From positions 496,001-560,000 of the forward strand of contig JAWNGF010000009.1 in assembly GCA_037039685.1 (NCBI GenBank): a stretch of DNA of 64,000 nucleotides, given 5' to 3'. Position 1 is the first letter of the stretch; every line of letters begins with the position of its first letter. Shown here piece after piece: positions 22,991 to 33,610 of the stretch. The position numbers and the translations under genes are program-made. The DNA comes from Ceratobasidium sp. AG-K. Taxonomy: Eukaryota > Basidiomycota > Agaricomycetes > Cantharellales > Ceratobasidiaceae. The notes beneath the pieces were generated by a model. The model searched no databases. It worked only from the letters and a program-made list of their open reading frames with translations, and was not told where the DNA came from.

Positions 22991-24902
22991 CTATGTTGAG
23001 GTTGCAGCAGCGTCAACCATAAAATCTGTCTTTGAAGACTCGATCGTCTCCAAGAGTCCGTGTGCCCATTGTGCATTTGCTGCCTCGACAATCACCCGCA
23101 TGGTAAAGTATTGACCGAAATATTGACTCAGTTTGTCCAGCAACTCTCGATCCCTCTCGGAGGTGGCTGGCTCTAGTGACTGGATTTGCGGTTCGCCCCA
23201 TAGCTGGGGTGTCGGGACTGGAATCGGGTGCAAAGCTTCCACGGCCGCCTGGACAAAACGGATGAGACTAAAGACATAATGGTGCAAAAGTCAAGTAGCG
23301 TACCTTTGCACCTTGTACCAAGTCCTCGACGCTCTCTGATCCAGCCTCGTTGCCAATGTCAATTTCAGCCTCGATCTTTTTGAGTGCCTGGGCCCCTACG
23401 AGGGCACGCCCAGCGGCAACCCGTCCAAGGGCGGCAACCCCGCGCAAGGAGCCTTCTCGTGTACCTCGTTGTCTCCCCGGAGCAGTCGCGCCTAGGATGA
23501 GAGTTTTCAAGACACGCGCTCCCAGAGATGGGTATGTTGGGCCGTGCAGAGTGAGGACGTGATTCAGCAGAGAGGCAGCGTGCATGCGAACATGTCGCGG
23601 AGGAGGATTCGCGTCGAAAGAAGAAAATGTTGAACTGGAACCGAGGGAGGCTGTCAACAAAATTGATAGGATTGGAGGCATTATTTGGTGCAACTGATAT
23701 GGGTTATTACCAAAGAGTAAACTCGGCGAGGATCACACCCACATATGGTTCCACAAACAACGTCTTGTTGTCAAGCATGGCTTTCAATGCATCCAGCATT
23801 ATGTCCAGCTTTACCCGGTCGAGCTCGTCGGTTCCAAACATTGCCTCGTCATCACTCCCATCGTCTCCTACGTGTGAGGCACCCTCTCCTTTGAGTACGC
23901 GGACAACGGTCTCCCCAATCCAGCGAATCAGATAAGGAAGTAGGGCTTGAAGCCCAGCGTCCGATCGAAGGCTACTGAGTGCAGCCGTACGCTTGCGCTC
24001 GTTCCCACTAACAAGTGCTGACGACAATCGATCGTGGTACAACTGGAGTTCTCGGGGCAAAACATGCTTGACGAGGGTCGAAGCTGAAGTTGCAGGGGCA
24101 GTTGTGCCAGTTGTCGTGGTGGGAGCCACCGGTCCTTGCTTCCGCGCCCGAGGAGATGACGGTCCGCCTTGACCAAACCCCGTAGCCTTGGACTCGGAAG
24201 ACGATGGTGTTGGGTTTTCGGGGACTAACGGCTGTATTCCCTCAATCGCAAGCCAGTGGGCTACCGTATCAAGCATGTCAATGGGGTGCCAAAACATTGA
24301 ATATGGCCTTTGACTTGCCTGTGTAGCGGACGGGGGGAGGAACCGTAATGACCTCTTCCCTCAATGCTTTGTCAAAGTCGATTTCTTCGTCCTCGAGGAA
24401 GTAAACCGATTGGGATAATGTGTGCTGAGGAACTGCGCGTCTAAATGACGGTGTATTTGCGGAAGAGTGCCCATACAGGGGCTACCAGTGCATGTTCGCT
24501 TAGTTCTGAAAAACAATCGCACTCAAAGCGCACCTCAATATTCAGTACCCGCAATGCCTGATCAATATCTGCTGGAGACATAGTACTCCTTCTAGCGTGC
24601 CGTGTGAAACGTGCGGCTTCCTTATATCTGCATGCTTCAGAAGCTCGTACTTGTTAAAAAGAGATACTAACCTCGATCACTTGGTGAAGCCGGTACTCGA
24701 CATCACTGGCAAGTGCTGCCGCCACCGCGTCCGGCAGATTGGTAATACCTAGAGAGTCTGCAACATCCTATGGTCTGTTTAAAGCCTTGGCCACCATAGT
24801 TGACTCGAACACGCTTACTTTGACTGAATCTGCTCGATATATCCCACCAACCACTGGCGCGCGTGCAGGGCGAGATTTTCCTTTGTTGGTTGTTTCCGTC
24901 AT
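22991..24902 (-). CDS. TAF6: Transcription initiation factor TFIID subunit 6
   Basis: A nuclear TFIID (and possibly SAGA) subunit. ATG at 24902 opens MTETTNKGKSRPARAPVVGG. An N-terminal histone fold follows: YRADSVKDVADSLGI, VAAALASDVEYRLHQVIEEA and RRSTMSPADIDQALRVLNIE, a domain that pairs with TAF9. The linker carries the conserved PLYGHSSANTPSFRRA and the acidic YFLEDEEIDFDKAL. The C-terminal HEAT-repeat part includes VAHWLAIEGIQPLVPENP, VKHVLPRELQLYHDRL, LLPYLIRWIGETVVR and DALKAMLDNKTLFVEPYVG. After these comes a Ser/Pro-rich insert (SSPRARKQGP) unlike other family members. Length, about 560 residues, is normal for a fungal TAF6. The last exons (from SVEDLVQGAK to DAAATST) are less conserved. 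Confidence 0.9.
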
Positions 24903-25535
24903 GGTTCAAACCACTCAGATAGCAATTAAAACGGGGAGGGGGGTGTTTTTTGGACCGATAGATCGCAGTTACTCCTTGAAATCACCGTAATACAAGCCTA
25001 GGTTGTGTGTTCACACTGGTGAGAATAAAATGGTGGAACTGAGAGGCTGCGCGGTTGATACCGCGGTTGCGTGTCCAAAACAGTGGGCACCTAAGTGTCA
25101 CGTGATTGTACAACCACACAGTCTTTGCGGTACTTTTGGGAGCTTGATCGCGATTCTACTGTGTATCCGACATCCTCAGATCAGCCAGTCACTTGCGAAT
25201 AATTTTATCCCAGGTGGAATTGGATAAAATACCCGAAACGTCTGAAATGTCGAAAATTGTTTCTGGGGTCTACTAGGGCTACATAGAATTGTCTGTCCGA
25301 TTCGGTGAGACATCACGAAGCTGTGCGAAGCATTGCAAAGCCTCAAATCGCTGTGAGCTGGCAATATCATTGAATTCTTGAGGATAAATGACATAGCTGC
25401 CCATATAAAAATACAACAACACATGACGCATATAGTCTACTTGTGAACCGCCCACTCTCAGAGGATCCCCTGCAATACCACCGCTATGAGCACACAACTT
25501 GCGCTACGAAACGAGTATAACCCACCGACAGATGT
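24903..25535. other. Flank of the NACHT-WD40 gene, possibly with a C-terminal exon
   Basis: A minus frame at 25497-25279 (contains YMRHVLLYFYMGSYVIYPQE) could be joined to the upstream gene if a GTGAGT donor just after its GEGW codons (about 25552) were used with an acceptor near 25503. The unspliced end, WRECYVSH then TAG, already resembles the usual end of this protein family, so I treat the downstream exon as optional. Nothing else is seen. Confidence 0.4.
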
Positions 25536-28500
25536 CTAATGAGAGACGTAACACTCACGCCAGCCCTCGCCCAACGAAAGCGACTGGTCCGTAAAGTACA
25601 TCGACCCCTGAGGTCCAACTGTGAGCGCGCTATGAGGGTAAGGAAGATAGGCATGTAGTTCGAGGGGCACCCAGATCACAGGTATGTCATCGAGCATAAG
25701 CCACCCGTCGTTGTTCATCTTGGAGCGCATAACTGCCTGAGTGATGGTACATATATGCTCGTGCCGAAGCAGTTCTGAGCCAGCCATGGGGGGCGCACCG
25801 TGTGAGGATTGATTGGTCTGCGTATCGATAACGGTAGAAGAGGTGCTAGCAGTATCTGAACAAAGAGCTGCACTGTTGTCCCATGTCACGGCGCCTGGTA
25901 AACGCTCTGAGCCAACGGCGGTGGCATGTACACTCCAAACTCGGATGCTCCCGTCACTATACCCGGACGCGATACAGCTACCATCGGGCGAGAAAGCAAC
26001 ATTAGTGCGCACGGTCGCATGTCCGACCAGTGGGCCAGCAACGATTTCGCCGGTGTGTGTGTCCCACAGTAGGACAGCCCCATCCCGGGAGCCAGAGGCA
26101 ATTCGCTGGCCGCTGGGAGAGAACGCGACTGAGGAGACTGGTGCTGCGTGACCATTGAAAACATTGATCGCGTGGCTGTTAGAGCGGATGTCCCATACAT
26201 GGACGGTGCTGTCCCAAGATCCGGAGGCAACATAGAGGCTGTCAGGAGAGAAAGCAAGTGAGGTAACCTCTGCTGTATGTCCGGCGAACTGTTTGGGAGC
26301 ATCATTGCTAGCTTTTGCGCTCCTTAACGTGACGGTGTGGTGCAGAGAACCCGAAGCAACGTATGTGCCATCGGGAGAAAACGCGATTGAGGTGGTGTAG
26401 TCTGTGTTTCCTTTAAGTGGGCCAGCAATGACGTCGCCAGTAGATACGTCCCATAGTCGGAGAGCAGAATCGAGAGAACCAGCAAAGATACCCGCGCCGT
26501 CAGGGGAGAAAGCAACTGAAAGGACTTCTTCTTGATGTGTAAACGGTCCAGCGACGATGTCACCAGTGCGTGCATCCCATACCAGGACTGTTGTATCGTT
26601 AGAACCAGAAACAATACGTACGCCGTCAGGAGAGAATGCAACTGAGCGGACTGCTCCTGTGTGATGCTTGAAGGGGCCGGCCACGGAATCACCAGTGCTT
26701 GCGTCCCACACAATGATAGTGCAGTCGGAAGAGCCTGAAGCGATGTAGGCGCTATTGGAGGAGAACGCAATGCATATTATTTCACGTTGAAATGATATCC
26801 TTTTGAGCGGGGAGCCATTGACGCTCTTGTACGCGGCCCATAAACGGATGGTGCGGTCGACGGAGCCAGAAACAATGCGTGTGCCATCGGGAGAAAACAT
26901 CAGGGAGGTGATCGTCCGAACATGACTCGTGAACGGTCCAGCAATGATCTCGCCGCTGTCCGTTGCCCATATTATTATTGTTGCATCGATGGATCCGGAC
27001 GCAATGCGTGTACCGTCAGGGGAGAATGTGACCGAGAACACTTGGTCCGTATGCCCTATAAGTGGACCAGCAACTATGTCACCAGTCTGCGCATCCCAGA
27101 GCAAAAGAGTACAATCCTCGCTACCAGATACCACCTTCGTGCCGTCTGGGGAGAACGCCACAGAATAAATGACGCCTGTATGCCCTTGGAACGGTCCAGC
27201 AACTGTGTCTCCGGTATGTGCATCCCAGACTCGGATGGTTTTATCAGCGGAGCCGGAGACAACGCACTGGCTATCCGGGGAGTATGCAACCGCGCAAACC
27301 GCACGTGTATGTCCTCGGAACGGCCCAGCAACCACAACACAGGTGCGAGCATCCCAGATCAGGAGAGTCCGGTCATCACTACCAGATACGATGTTCTTAC
27401 CGTCTGGGGAGAACGCGACGGAGAAGATCATTTCTGTGTGGCTTTTATATGGGCCTACAATGACCTCGCCCGTATAGGTATCCCATAGGAGCATAGTGTG
27501 GTCCAGGGAGCCCGAAGCAACGCATCTGCCTTCAGGACAGAACGCGACGGAGGTCACGCCATCGGTATGCTTTCTCAGCGGCCCGACAACTGTACTGCCG
27601 GAGTAGGCGTCCCACACTTGCACAGCTCCACTGGAAGACCCAGAAACGATGCAAGCACCGTCGGGAGAGAAAGCGACAGATGTGACATAAGAGTCAGGGA
27701 GGGCCCAAGTTGCTTGCGCAGACATGTTCCTGTGACTCATCGTCGTTCCATGCACTGCGAGCAGCCCTTTGGTACGACCCCAGTAACGGACGTATACGAA
27801 GCTGGTCTTTGCGCAGAATGGCAGTGCAGAGATATAGAGGTGAGGTGTGCTGCGATTGCACGCATTCGCTGAAAACCGGGATACAAAGTCGCGCGCATCG
27901 ACTGTGTGCTCGTAGGTGCTGGTCGAGAAATCCGTATCCTGAGTCACGGTCAGCTTCACTAATGAAGCGCGCGCGTTCGACTGACCTGCAGCCACTTCTC
28001 CGCCTGAGCGAGCAGGAACACGCCTGCTGCGATACGTTGTTCCAGGTTCAGGACTTCCATCCAGAACAGTAGAAGATGGTCAAGAAAGTGGTCCAGCTTC
28101 GCGCAGAGCGCTTGTGAAAAACCAGCTAGTCTGAGATGGTCGGCTGAGTGCAGGCACGCATAGAACAGCGCACGGGAAATGTTTGTCTTGATGCGTACTT
28201 CCAGGTTTGGCACGTCCCTGTCGACTACAAACGACGACTCGAGGTCACATATGTTGAACCGCAGCTGCTCCTTCATAATGTCAAAGCATCGATGCGCCAG
28301 CCGCCCATTCTGATCGCTGGGGTCGCAGTAGAATGACTTGGAGCGCGAAAGGTCAAAGAGATAGTCGGGAAACGACGCATGTAGCGTGGAAACGAGCCTG
28401 CCTAACTCCGACACATGAAGCACGGATCGCAGGGACTCCAGCGCAAACACCACCTGAGTTTCGGAGAGATCAAGGTATGTCGCGAGAGTCAGAGTAGACA

Positions 28501-30534
28501 TTGGTTCCCTCGCGCACACGACCGTTCTTAGCACGAGTCGTATGGCGTTCCTCTCTTCTTCTTCCAGCACCTCGTCCTCGTCATCCAGAGCTACGATCAG
28601 AATAGTCGTATACAGCTCGTCCAGCTCCTTATATCTCTTGCTCGACTGCCCTTGTCCGGCTTGTTGTGTGTTGGCTGTCAAGGCTCTGTTCAGCCGCTCG
28701 ATTGGGTTCGTGGACGCCTTGCGAGGAAGGATGTATCGCACCGCAGTGGCTGCATATATGAACAGCTTGCCAGCCCGTTTTGTCAGCAGCTCGATCTGGT
28801 CGGTGGTAGGTGGTGGGCTCATCGAGCTCAGTGACGCTGTGAGGTACTTCTTGATGTCTTCTTCGACGATCGACAGCTCGATGTCGTGCAGATGCAGCAC
28901 TGTCGGAGAATAGCCACTTCCCGACGACATTGGGTCTCGGATCGCAGGTTCGGGTCGGCTGGTGACGAAGAACCGGATAGGCAGACGTGCCACATGCTGC
29001 AAAAGTACCCCGAGGATCAGTCGCACTCCATAGTCTTCCTCGCATTCGTCCAGCGCGTCAATCACCACCACCACTCCGTCTAGCATTGCGACATCGCTCG
29101 CCTGCATCGGTTCCTGCACAAGCGTCTCAAACTGGCCACGTGTATCCAGCTTGGCAGCATCGATGTCTTGCTTCAGGGCCTTGCATAGCGCCTCTCGAAA
29201 CACAGGAGAGTACTTGGCCAGCTGGTATGCGATCGTCGGTATGATACGCCTGAAGTCGCGGCACGAAGGCGAGGCGCGAGAGCAGAAGAAGCTGGCCCCG
29301 AGCTGCTGGTTTTGCCTGAGCCACTCGCACAGACTGTATGCGATGGTTGTCTTTCCTGTTCCTGCCATGCCGTTCATCCAGTAGACCTTTGCTCCGTTCG
29401 GGTCATGTACCCAGTCTCTAAGATCTTGCTGCAACCTCTCCCGCGTTTGAGCAGTACACCCGTGGCGCTTTGAGGCCGAGTCGCTGGAGTTGTAGACGGC
29501 GTCGTCGACGGGTAACAAGCCCTTGAGGAGGGTCATCTATCCCATTGGTGTAAGCGCAGGCTTAGCTGGCGGTGTTATCTGCCTACCACGTGCTGCCTGT
29601 TGGTCTTTCTCAGCGTCTGCAGGCTGATCTCGCTCTGTTTGACTCTCAGACCGAGGAGCCAATCCTGAAGCGTGACCCACTGACCTGTAGCTGTCGGAAG
29701 AGTCCTTTGATTCGACGATACCGCTTGATAACGTCTTCTTTGTCCCGAGTGGACTCGAGCAGTCGTCTGCCTTGACCACGATCTTGTTTTTTGCTGACTT
29801 CATCCGCCTCGGCCTTGATGGATCTGCATAATTGGCCTCAGTCCCGTGCGCATACACAAACATATGTGGCTCACAGTGCAATATGTTCAGCACTTCCACT
29901 CGGATTCTCCGTGCCGAGCTCAGTCATGCATCGATCCAGAGTGCGCAGCATGGCCGCAAGCTCGGTAGCAAGTCTCTCATAGTCCTCTGTGTTTGTCGCA
30001 GCTGCCTGCACTCGCTCAGGTCAGGGCTTGCCACCTTACAACCTCATGAGCTCGGCTTACCTGCACGACATCCGCCCAGCCGATGAGCTGGTTGACTGCC
30101 AACCCGAGGGGAGGGAACACCTCTGTGGTCTTGCCCAGACCTCTTAGTGCCGTGTCCAAACCCAGCCATGCTGCATCTTTACGACCGCCTTCTCTTCCGG
30201 TATGAGATATTCCAGAGGTGACCGCCGATGTACCTTTTGCTGCCTCGGACGTCGAGCTTGTGACGGTCGTCGATGGTCCTGTCGGCTGATCGTGGCTGCT
30301 TGCGCCAGACTCTTCAGCACCGACAGGTCGAACACCCGGAGATGTGCTGGGTGTATTGGAGGGCGCAGGAGAGACAGATTCACTACGGCCTGGTTGGGCA
30401 GATGTACCTCCGGTACCTGGGGCAGCCAGCAACGACGAGGGTTGTATGGCACTTTTCACTCGATCGACACCACGGCGAATGGCCTTGCTATAATGCTTCC
30501 GCTTTGACTCTTTTGCCGGTGGAGTGGACGACAT
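25536..30534 (-). CDS. NACHT-WD40 STAND protein (fungal NLR-like, HET-E type)
   Basis: A signal-transducing ATPase of the type used in fungal non-self recognition. ATG 30534 opens MSSTPPAKESKRKHYSKAIR. A low-complexity Ser/Thr/Pro region follows, then a helical segment (AAATNTEDYERLATELAAML, VIKRYRRIKGLFRQLQ). The NACHT domain starts in the exon from about 29536: Walker A GMAGTGKTT, Walker B VVVVIDALDECEED and sensor FFVTSRPEP. After a 47-nt intron come 14 WD40 repeats, each with the pattern VAFSPDG-x-IVSGS-x-D-x-T-xx-VWD, enough for two seven-blade propellers. The end is a Rhizoctonia-type tail (DGWLMLDDIPVIWVP). Two 50-nt introns (near 29.70 and 29.55 kb) must be removed to join FRQLQ to SEISLQTLRKTN and then to TLLKGLLPV. 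All key motifs are intact and there are no stops. Confidence 0.9.
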
Positions 30535-31894
30535 GATGGTCGATCACTGTGTCGTAAGCGTTACAGTTGCATTGAAAACTTGAAATGAGGGAGCATATCG
30601 GAATGATCATGATACACGAGGTTAGCTCTGGATACGATATGTCAATGTCGATACACCATCGCACGTGACCATTTTTTCTCTCTGTAAATACGGTTTCACG
30701 AAGTAGCACATGCACACAGGGGGCAAAATGTTGGGGTCTACAGTCGGGATTGGACCAGCAGACTAAAAATAATGAATTGCAAGGAAGGCTTCACTGAAGA
30801 TGCTTGGAGGCGGGCACCTGGCTGCTTCAATGAGTCTCACCATGTTGTGTCTGTCCTTGCTCACTCCTACTACAAGGGAACCGTAGGCTTATAGAAACAA
30901 CACCTTGTTGAACCTGACTAATATAAGACTGGGAGACTCAGAATGGCACCCATATTTTACCAGTCCTCCCCTCAAGTTAAATGCTCTGATTGCTCTCCCT
31001 TGGACACCCACTGTGGCGCATATATTCGCATCTCTTAGAATTCCTTAATTCAAGCACTATGATTCCAACACAACCAGCCTCAAGATTAATTTTCAAGTGC
31101 ATACTTGGCTACCTCTCACCACACCCATCTTTACATCCCCCAATCTTTGTCACAAACAAAGCCCCCTTTCATTTCTTTGCACTTGATGGCAAAACAACAT
31201 GTATAAAACTGGATTCTTCTACTAGGAAGACAGATGTGGACAGAGTGCTCCCAAGCCCTCCCAAGCCCTCCCATCAGCAAAAAGGACAAAGCTATATAGA
31301 ATGTCAAAATTGAAAAGATCTACTCACCAGCTTCCCTTTCTATGAGTGGCTTTGTAGGAGCTTCAGTATCATATGGAGCTATATAGCACCATATAGCCCA
31401 CCATAGATTGAATACCTAAAAGTGCCTAAAAAGGGCAATAAGCATGGGTGGATGGTGTAGTTCACTCATGTGATGCCCTGTGCACTGGAAACAAAGCCAG
31501 CCAAGGCAAAAAAAGCACATAAACACAGTGTATAAGGTGGAAAGTGGTACCAGGGGAGAATGTGCCAAGTCAACCTCTCTCCTGGGCGCCTCCCTCAATT
31601 TTGCAGCTGTAACCTTCAAATTTGGGGATTAGGTACTCCTATAACACAGAGCACCGCTTCAATTTTATTCACAATTATTGAACCATCCTATGTATCTCTG
31701 TGATGTAATCTATGTTTGTACAATTTTTGGTGGGCTCAATTGATGACATAACACTGTGAGGATATTTATGCAGGTGCGGGATTGCAAAGGCTATGGCTAT
31801 GTGTTTTTCACCGGTTTTCAACCACAGTAGTTGCAGAGATATTGAGCAATCTCTAACACAGGTTTGAAGTGTTATCACCTAGCATGGGAGGTTA

Positions 31895-32010
31895 TGGTCA
31901 AGGCCTGATGGTCTAGGGATTGGCTCTCCCCACAATATCTGCTTAGATAAGCAGATTATCAGGGTCACTGCTGGCCCCATGTTCAATCCATGCCTTGGGT
32001 ATATTTTTTG
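31895..32010 (+). mobile_element. Candidate tRNA-derived SINE head
   Basis: A box-A-like TGGTCTAGGGATTGG starts at 31909 and a box-B-like GTTCAATCC lies at 31981-31989. The box A resembles the D arm of tRNA-Glu. Around box B, CCATG and CATGC can form a T-arm stem with four of five pairs. A segment AAGGC (31900-31904) can pair with GCCTT (31992-31996). The A-to-B spacing of about 70 nt is longer than in most tRNAs, and no full cloverleaf forms, so this is a pol III promoter relic or SINE rather than a functional tRNA. Confidence 0.3.
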
Positions 32011-32074
32011 GACTTGTCAGAAATTGACCTGTATGACCAATTTGGGACAATTTGATATTTTGTCTTACATAATC

Positions 32075-32266
32075 TTACATAATATGTGCATTTGTGTTTT
32101 TCTTGCCCTTGCTTTTGCCTTTGGGCTCATCCCCAGTGTCAGATGTGCAACTCATTTTTGCTTTCTTGCAGGGAGGTTGCTCTTCCTCATCATTGTTGTC
32201 AGGCTGCTTGGGTTGAGCACTTGGCTTGCTCTTGCTCTTGCTCTTGCCCTTGTCCTTGTGGCAGGC
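32075..32266 (-). pseudogene. Lysine-rich coding fragment cut off by an LTR
   Basis: A minus frame that ends at 32075 reads CHKDKGKSKSKSKPSA, then EEEQPPCKKAKMSC and GKSKGKKNTNAHIM. Its 5' part runs into LTR A at 32267 and is lost there. The composition (acidic clusters, then Lys/Ser nuclear-signal-like blocks) is like the C-terminal half of the unrecognised gene at 56575-58138, which is also hit by an LTR of the same family. It could be a paralogue, or only low-complexity similarity. Confidence 0.35.
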
Positions 32267-32666
32267 TGTCATGACCCAAGGCCCCTCCATAGACTATGTC
32301 TTGTGGCTGCTGTCTTACATTCCCTTTGTTTTTGCTTCCCTTTGTCCTCCCCTCCCTTGTTCTGGTTTCCTTTGTCCTTGTGCAGCCTTAAGCTGCTTCC
32401 TTTTTCTTTTGTCTTGCAACTTCCTTTCCTGGCAAGTCATGTTCCTTTATAGGGCATGACTCATAGAGCTTTCTGATTGGTTAGTTTGTATGACTTGTTT
32501 CTTGGCATGAGTATGACTCATGTCTTTTCTGAATATATAATGAGGCAACAACAAGCATGGAACCCCCATCTTGTTTTGCCTTGTCATTTCCCCAACAAAT
32601 AGTCTCTCAGTGGGTTTCCCTCAGGGTTACCTTGGGTCCTCAGGTCTTAGTGCCATTCACAGTTTA
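32267..32666 (+). repeat. LTR family A, copy 1 (split by Element 2; tail at 47048-47062)
   Basis: From TGTCATGACCC at 32267 the sequence follows the solo LTR at 57564-58122 through the TATA region (GAATATATAATGAGG) and ACAAGCATGG to the CTTAGTGCCATTCACAG motif. It stops at the GTTTA target site of E2. The same LTR resumes after E2 (CAGTCAACAGTCT, up to 47062) and is then cut by another LTR, so its 3' end is missing. Confidence 0.75.
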
Positions 32667-33088
32667 TGTCACAACCCTAACCGAACCTTGGAGGCCGAGA
32701 CTCCACAGGCAGTGAGGATGGGGGTTGGGACAACGGCAAAGGTCAAATGGATGGCAACTAAGGCCTAAGTGAGTCACGCGATGAGTGATGGGAAAACAAC
32801 AAGAGAACAAGTCTTGTGGTAGCAAGACTTGTGTCGCTGGTATATGTACTATCTACTGTGGCTATGTACAATAGAGAGTATGCAACAAAGGGGAGAAAGC
32901 AGGAGTCTGAGAGAAGCAAGGACAGAACAAAGGAGGCATGACAAGTCCATGGAAAACAAGGAACGAGTGAAGCTAGCCAGGCGAGCATGTCCCGCGGTCA
33001 TGGCTTACATAATAGCGACTAAATGCGCCAAGGTGAGCAGAACGAGACCAAACAGAGCAACAAACAAGGCAAACAAAAGGTCGTGACA
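32667..33088 (-). repeat. Element 2 3' LTR (family C)
   Basis: 422 bp, bounded by TGTCACAACC and TCGTGACA; same length as its partner at 46621-47042. On the minus strand the polypurine tract (33104-33089) directly precedes it. Confidence 0.92.
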
Positions 33089-33104
33089 CTACCCCCCCTT
33101 CTAG
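33089..33104 (-). other. Element 2 polypurine tract next to the 3' LTR
   Basis: Minus-strand CTAGAAGGGGGGGTAG ends at the LTR edge, the expected place for the plus-strand DNA primer. Two more copies lie inside pol, at 42584-42599 (16 nt identical) and 44003-44017 (15 nt identical). Confidence 0.8.
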
Positions 33105-33112
33105 GTCAGGGC

Positions 33113-33610
33113 CTATTCGGTAAAAGACAAAACAGACATATCAGAAGGCCTGCGGGCCACAAGCACAAACTCCACCCCGTCATCCAACACAAATGGGTCC
33201 TCAGCCATCCCATTTCCCTTCCACAAACCGCAATCCTCCTCGTCCGTCAAGTCAATGATGGGGTCGGCACTTTCGTCGTCCTGGGTGAGGTCAATGACCT
33301 TGAATGGGTGGCCAAGACGGGCCTTGCGCGAGGCGTCCATGATGCGGACTGCATTGTGGATGTCTTGGGTGTCAAGGGCAATCCAGTTGCGCCAGCGCAC
33401 AAGGGGCTTGCCCATGAAGGAGCAGGGGGCACGAGCTGACCAATAGCGGCCAGAGACAATGAAGTAGAAGGCCTGCTGGAGGCCTGAGTGCCAATAACGG
33501 CCCTCGTCGCAGGTGGGTTCGAGTGTCCGCTTGAAGGACGTGGAGCAGGTATAGAGGTCGTCATAGATGCGGACCATGAATGAGTTGGTGGATTGGCAGG
33601 GGGCAGGCAT
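33113..33610 (-). CDS. Element 2 ORF3: extra 165-residue protein with SUMO-interaction-like motifs
   Basis: An intact frame from ATG 33610 to a stop at 33113, overlapping the last 364 nt of the pol frame in another phase and ending just before the polypurine tract. It is not part of the standard gag/pol set. Residues 1-100 are globular-looking (RYWHSGLQQAFYFIVSGRYW, KPLVRWRNWIALDTQDI). Residues 105-125 hold two hydrophobic-D-L-T cores, VIDLT and IIDLT, each followed by acidic residues (QDDES, DEED). This is the shape of a SUMO-interacting motif. The C-terminal part is acidic. No homology to known retroelement proteins is recognised. Integrity of the frame while gag and pol have decayed suggests either selection or simply its small size. 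Confidence 0.6.
   Translation of the reverse strand: MPAPCQSTNSFMVRIYDDLYTCSTSFKRTLEPTCDEGRYWHSGLQQAFYFIVSGRYWSARAPCSFMGKPLVRWRNWIALDTQDIHNAVRIMDASRKARLGHPFKVIDLTQDDESADPIIDLTDEEDCGLWKGNGMAEDPFVLDDGVEFVLVARRPSDMSVLSFTE

Larger units (their letters stand above)
30535..32266. other. Boundary region, repeat-derived DNA without a supported gene
   Basis: About 1.7 kb between the NACHT-WD40 gene and the retroelement block. The first ~150 bp should be the NLR promoter. Beyond it the AT content rises and only short frames occur. A tRNA-like pol III promoter pair (see the SINE candidate) and a short palindromic stretch around 31370-31395 (AGCTATATAG near CTATATAGC-type sequence) suggest small mobile-element relics. 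Confidence 0.45.

Noticed and set aside
25279..25497. Separate small gene downstream of the NACHT-WD40 gene
   Set aside because: No ATG at a sensible place and no family; at most an optional last exon of the NLR gene.
25813..27488. Several plus-strand frames of 80-190 codons opposite the WD40 repeats
   Set aside because: They are antisense shadows of a strongly repetitive coding region; their repeats mirror the WD40 periodicity.
29660..29710. A 20-nt GT...AG segment in the NACHT gene that could be read as a tiny intron or frameshift
   Set aside because: A normal 50-nt intron with the same donor and a later acceptor gives the family sequence FRQLQSEISLQT, so no frameshift is needed.
31900..32000. 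Functional tRNA gene
   Set aside because: The box spacing is too long and no acceptor stem or anticodon arm of normal form can be drawn; kept only as a SINE-type candidate.
32221..32260. Short CTTGCTCTTG repeat as a CRISPR-like or satellite array
   Set aside because: It is a small simple-sequence stretch encoding Lys/Ser repeats on the other strand; no spacers, and CRISPR is not expected in a fungal nucleus.
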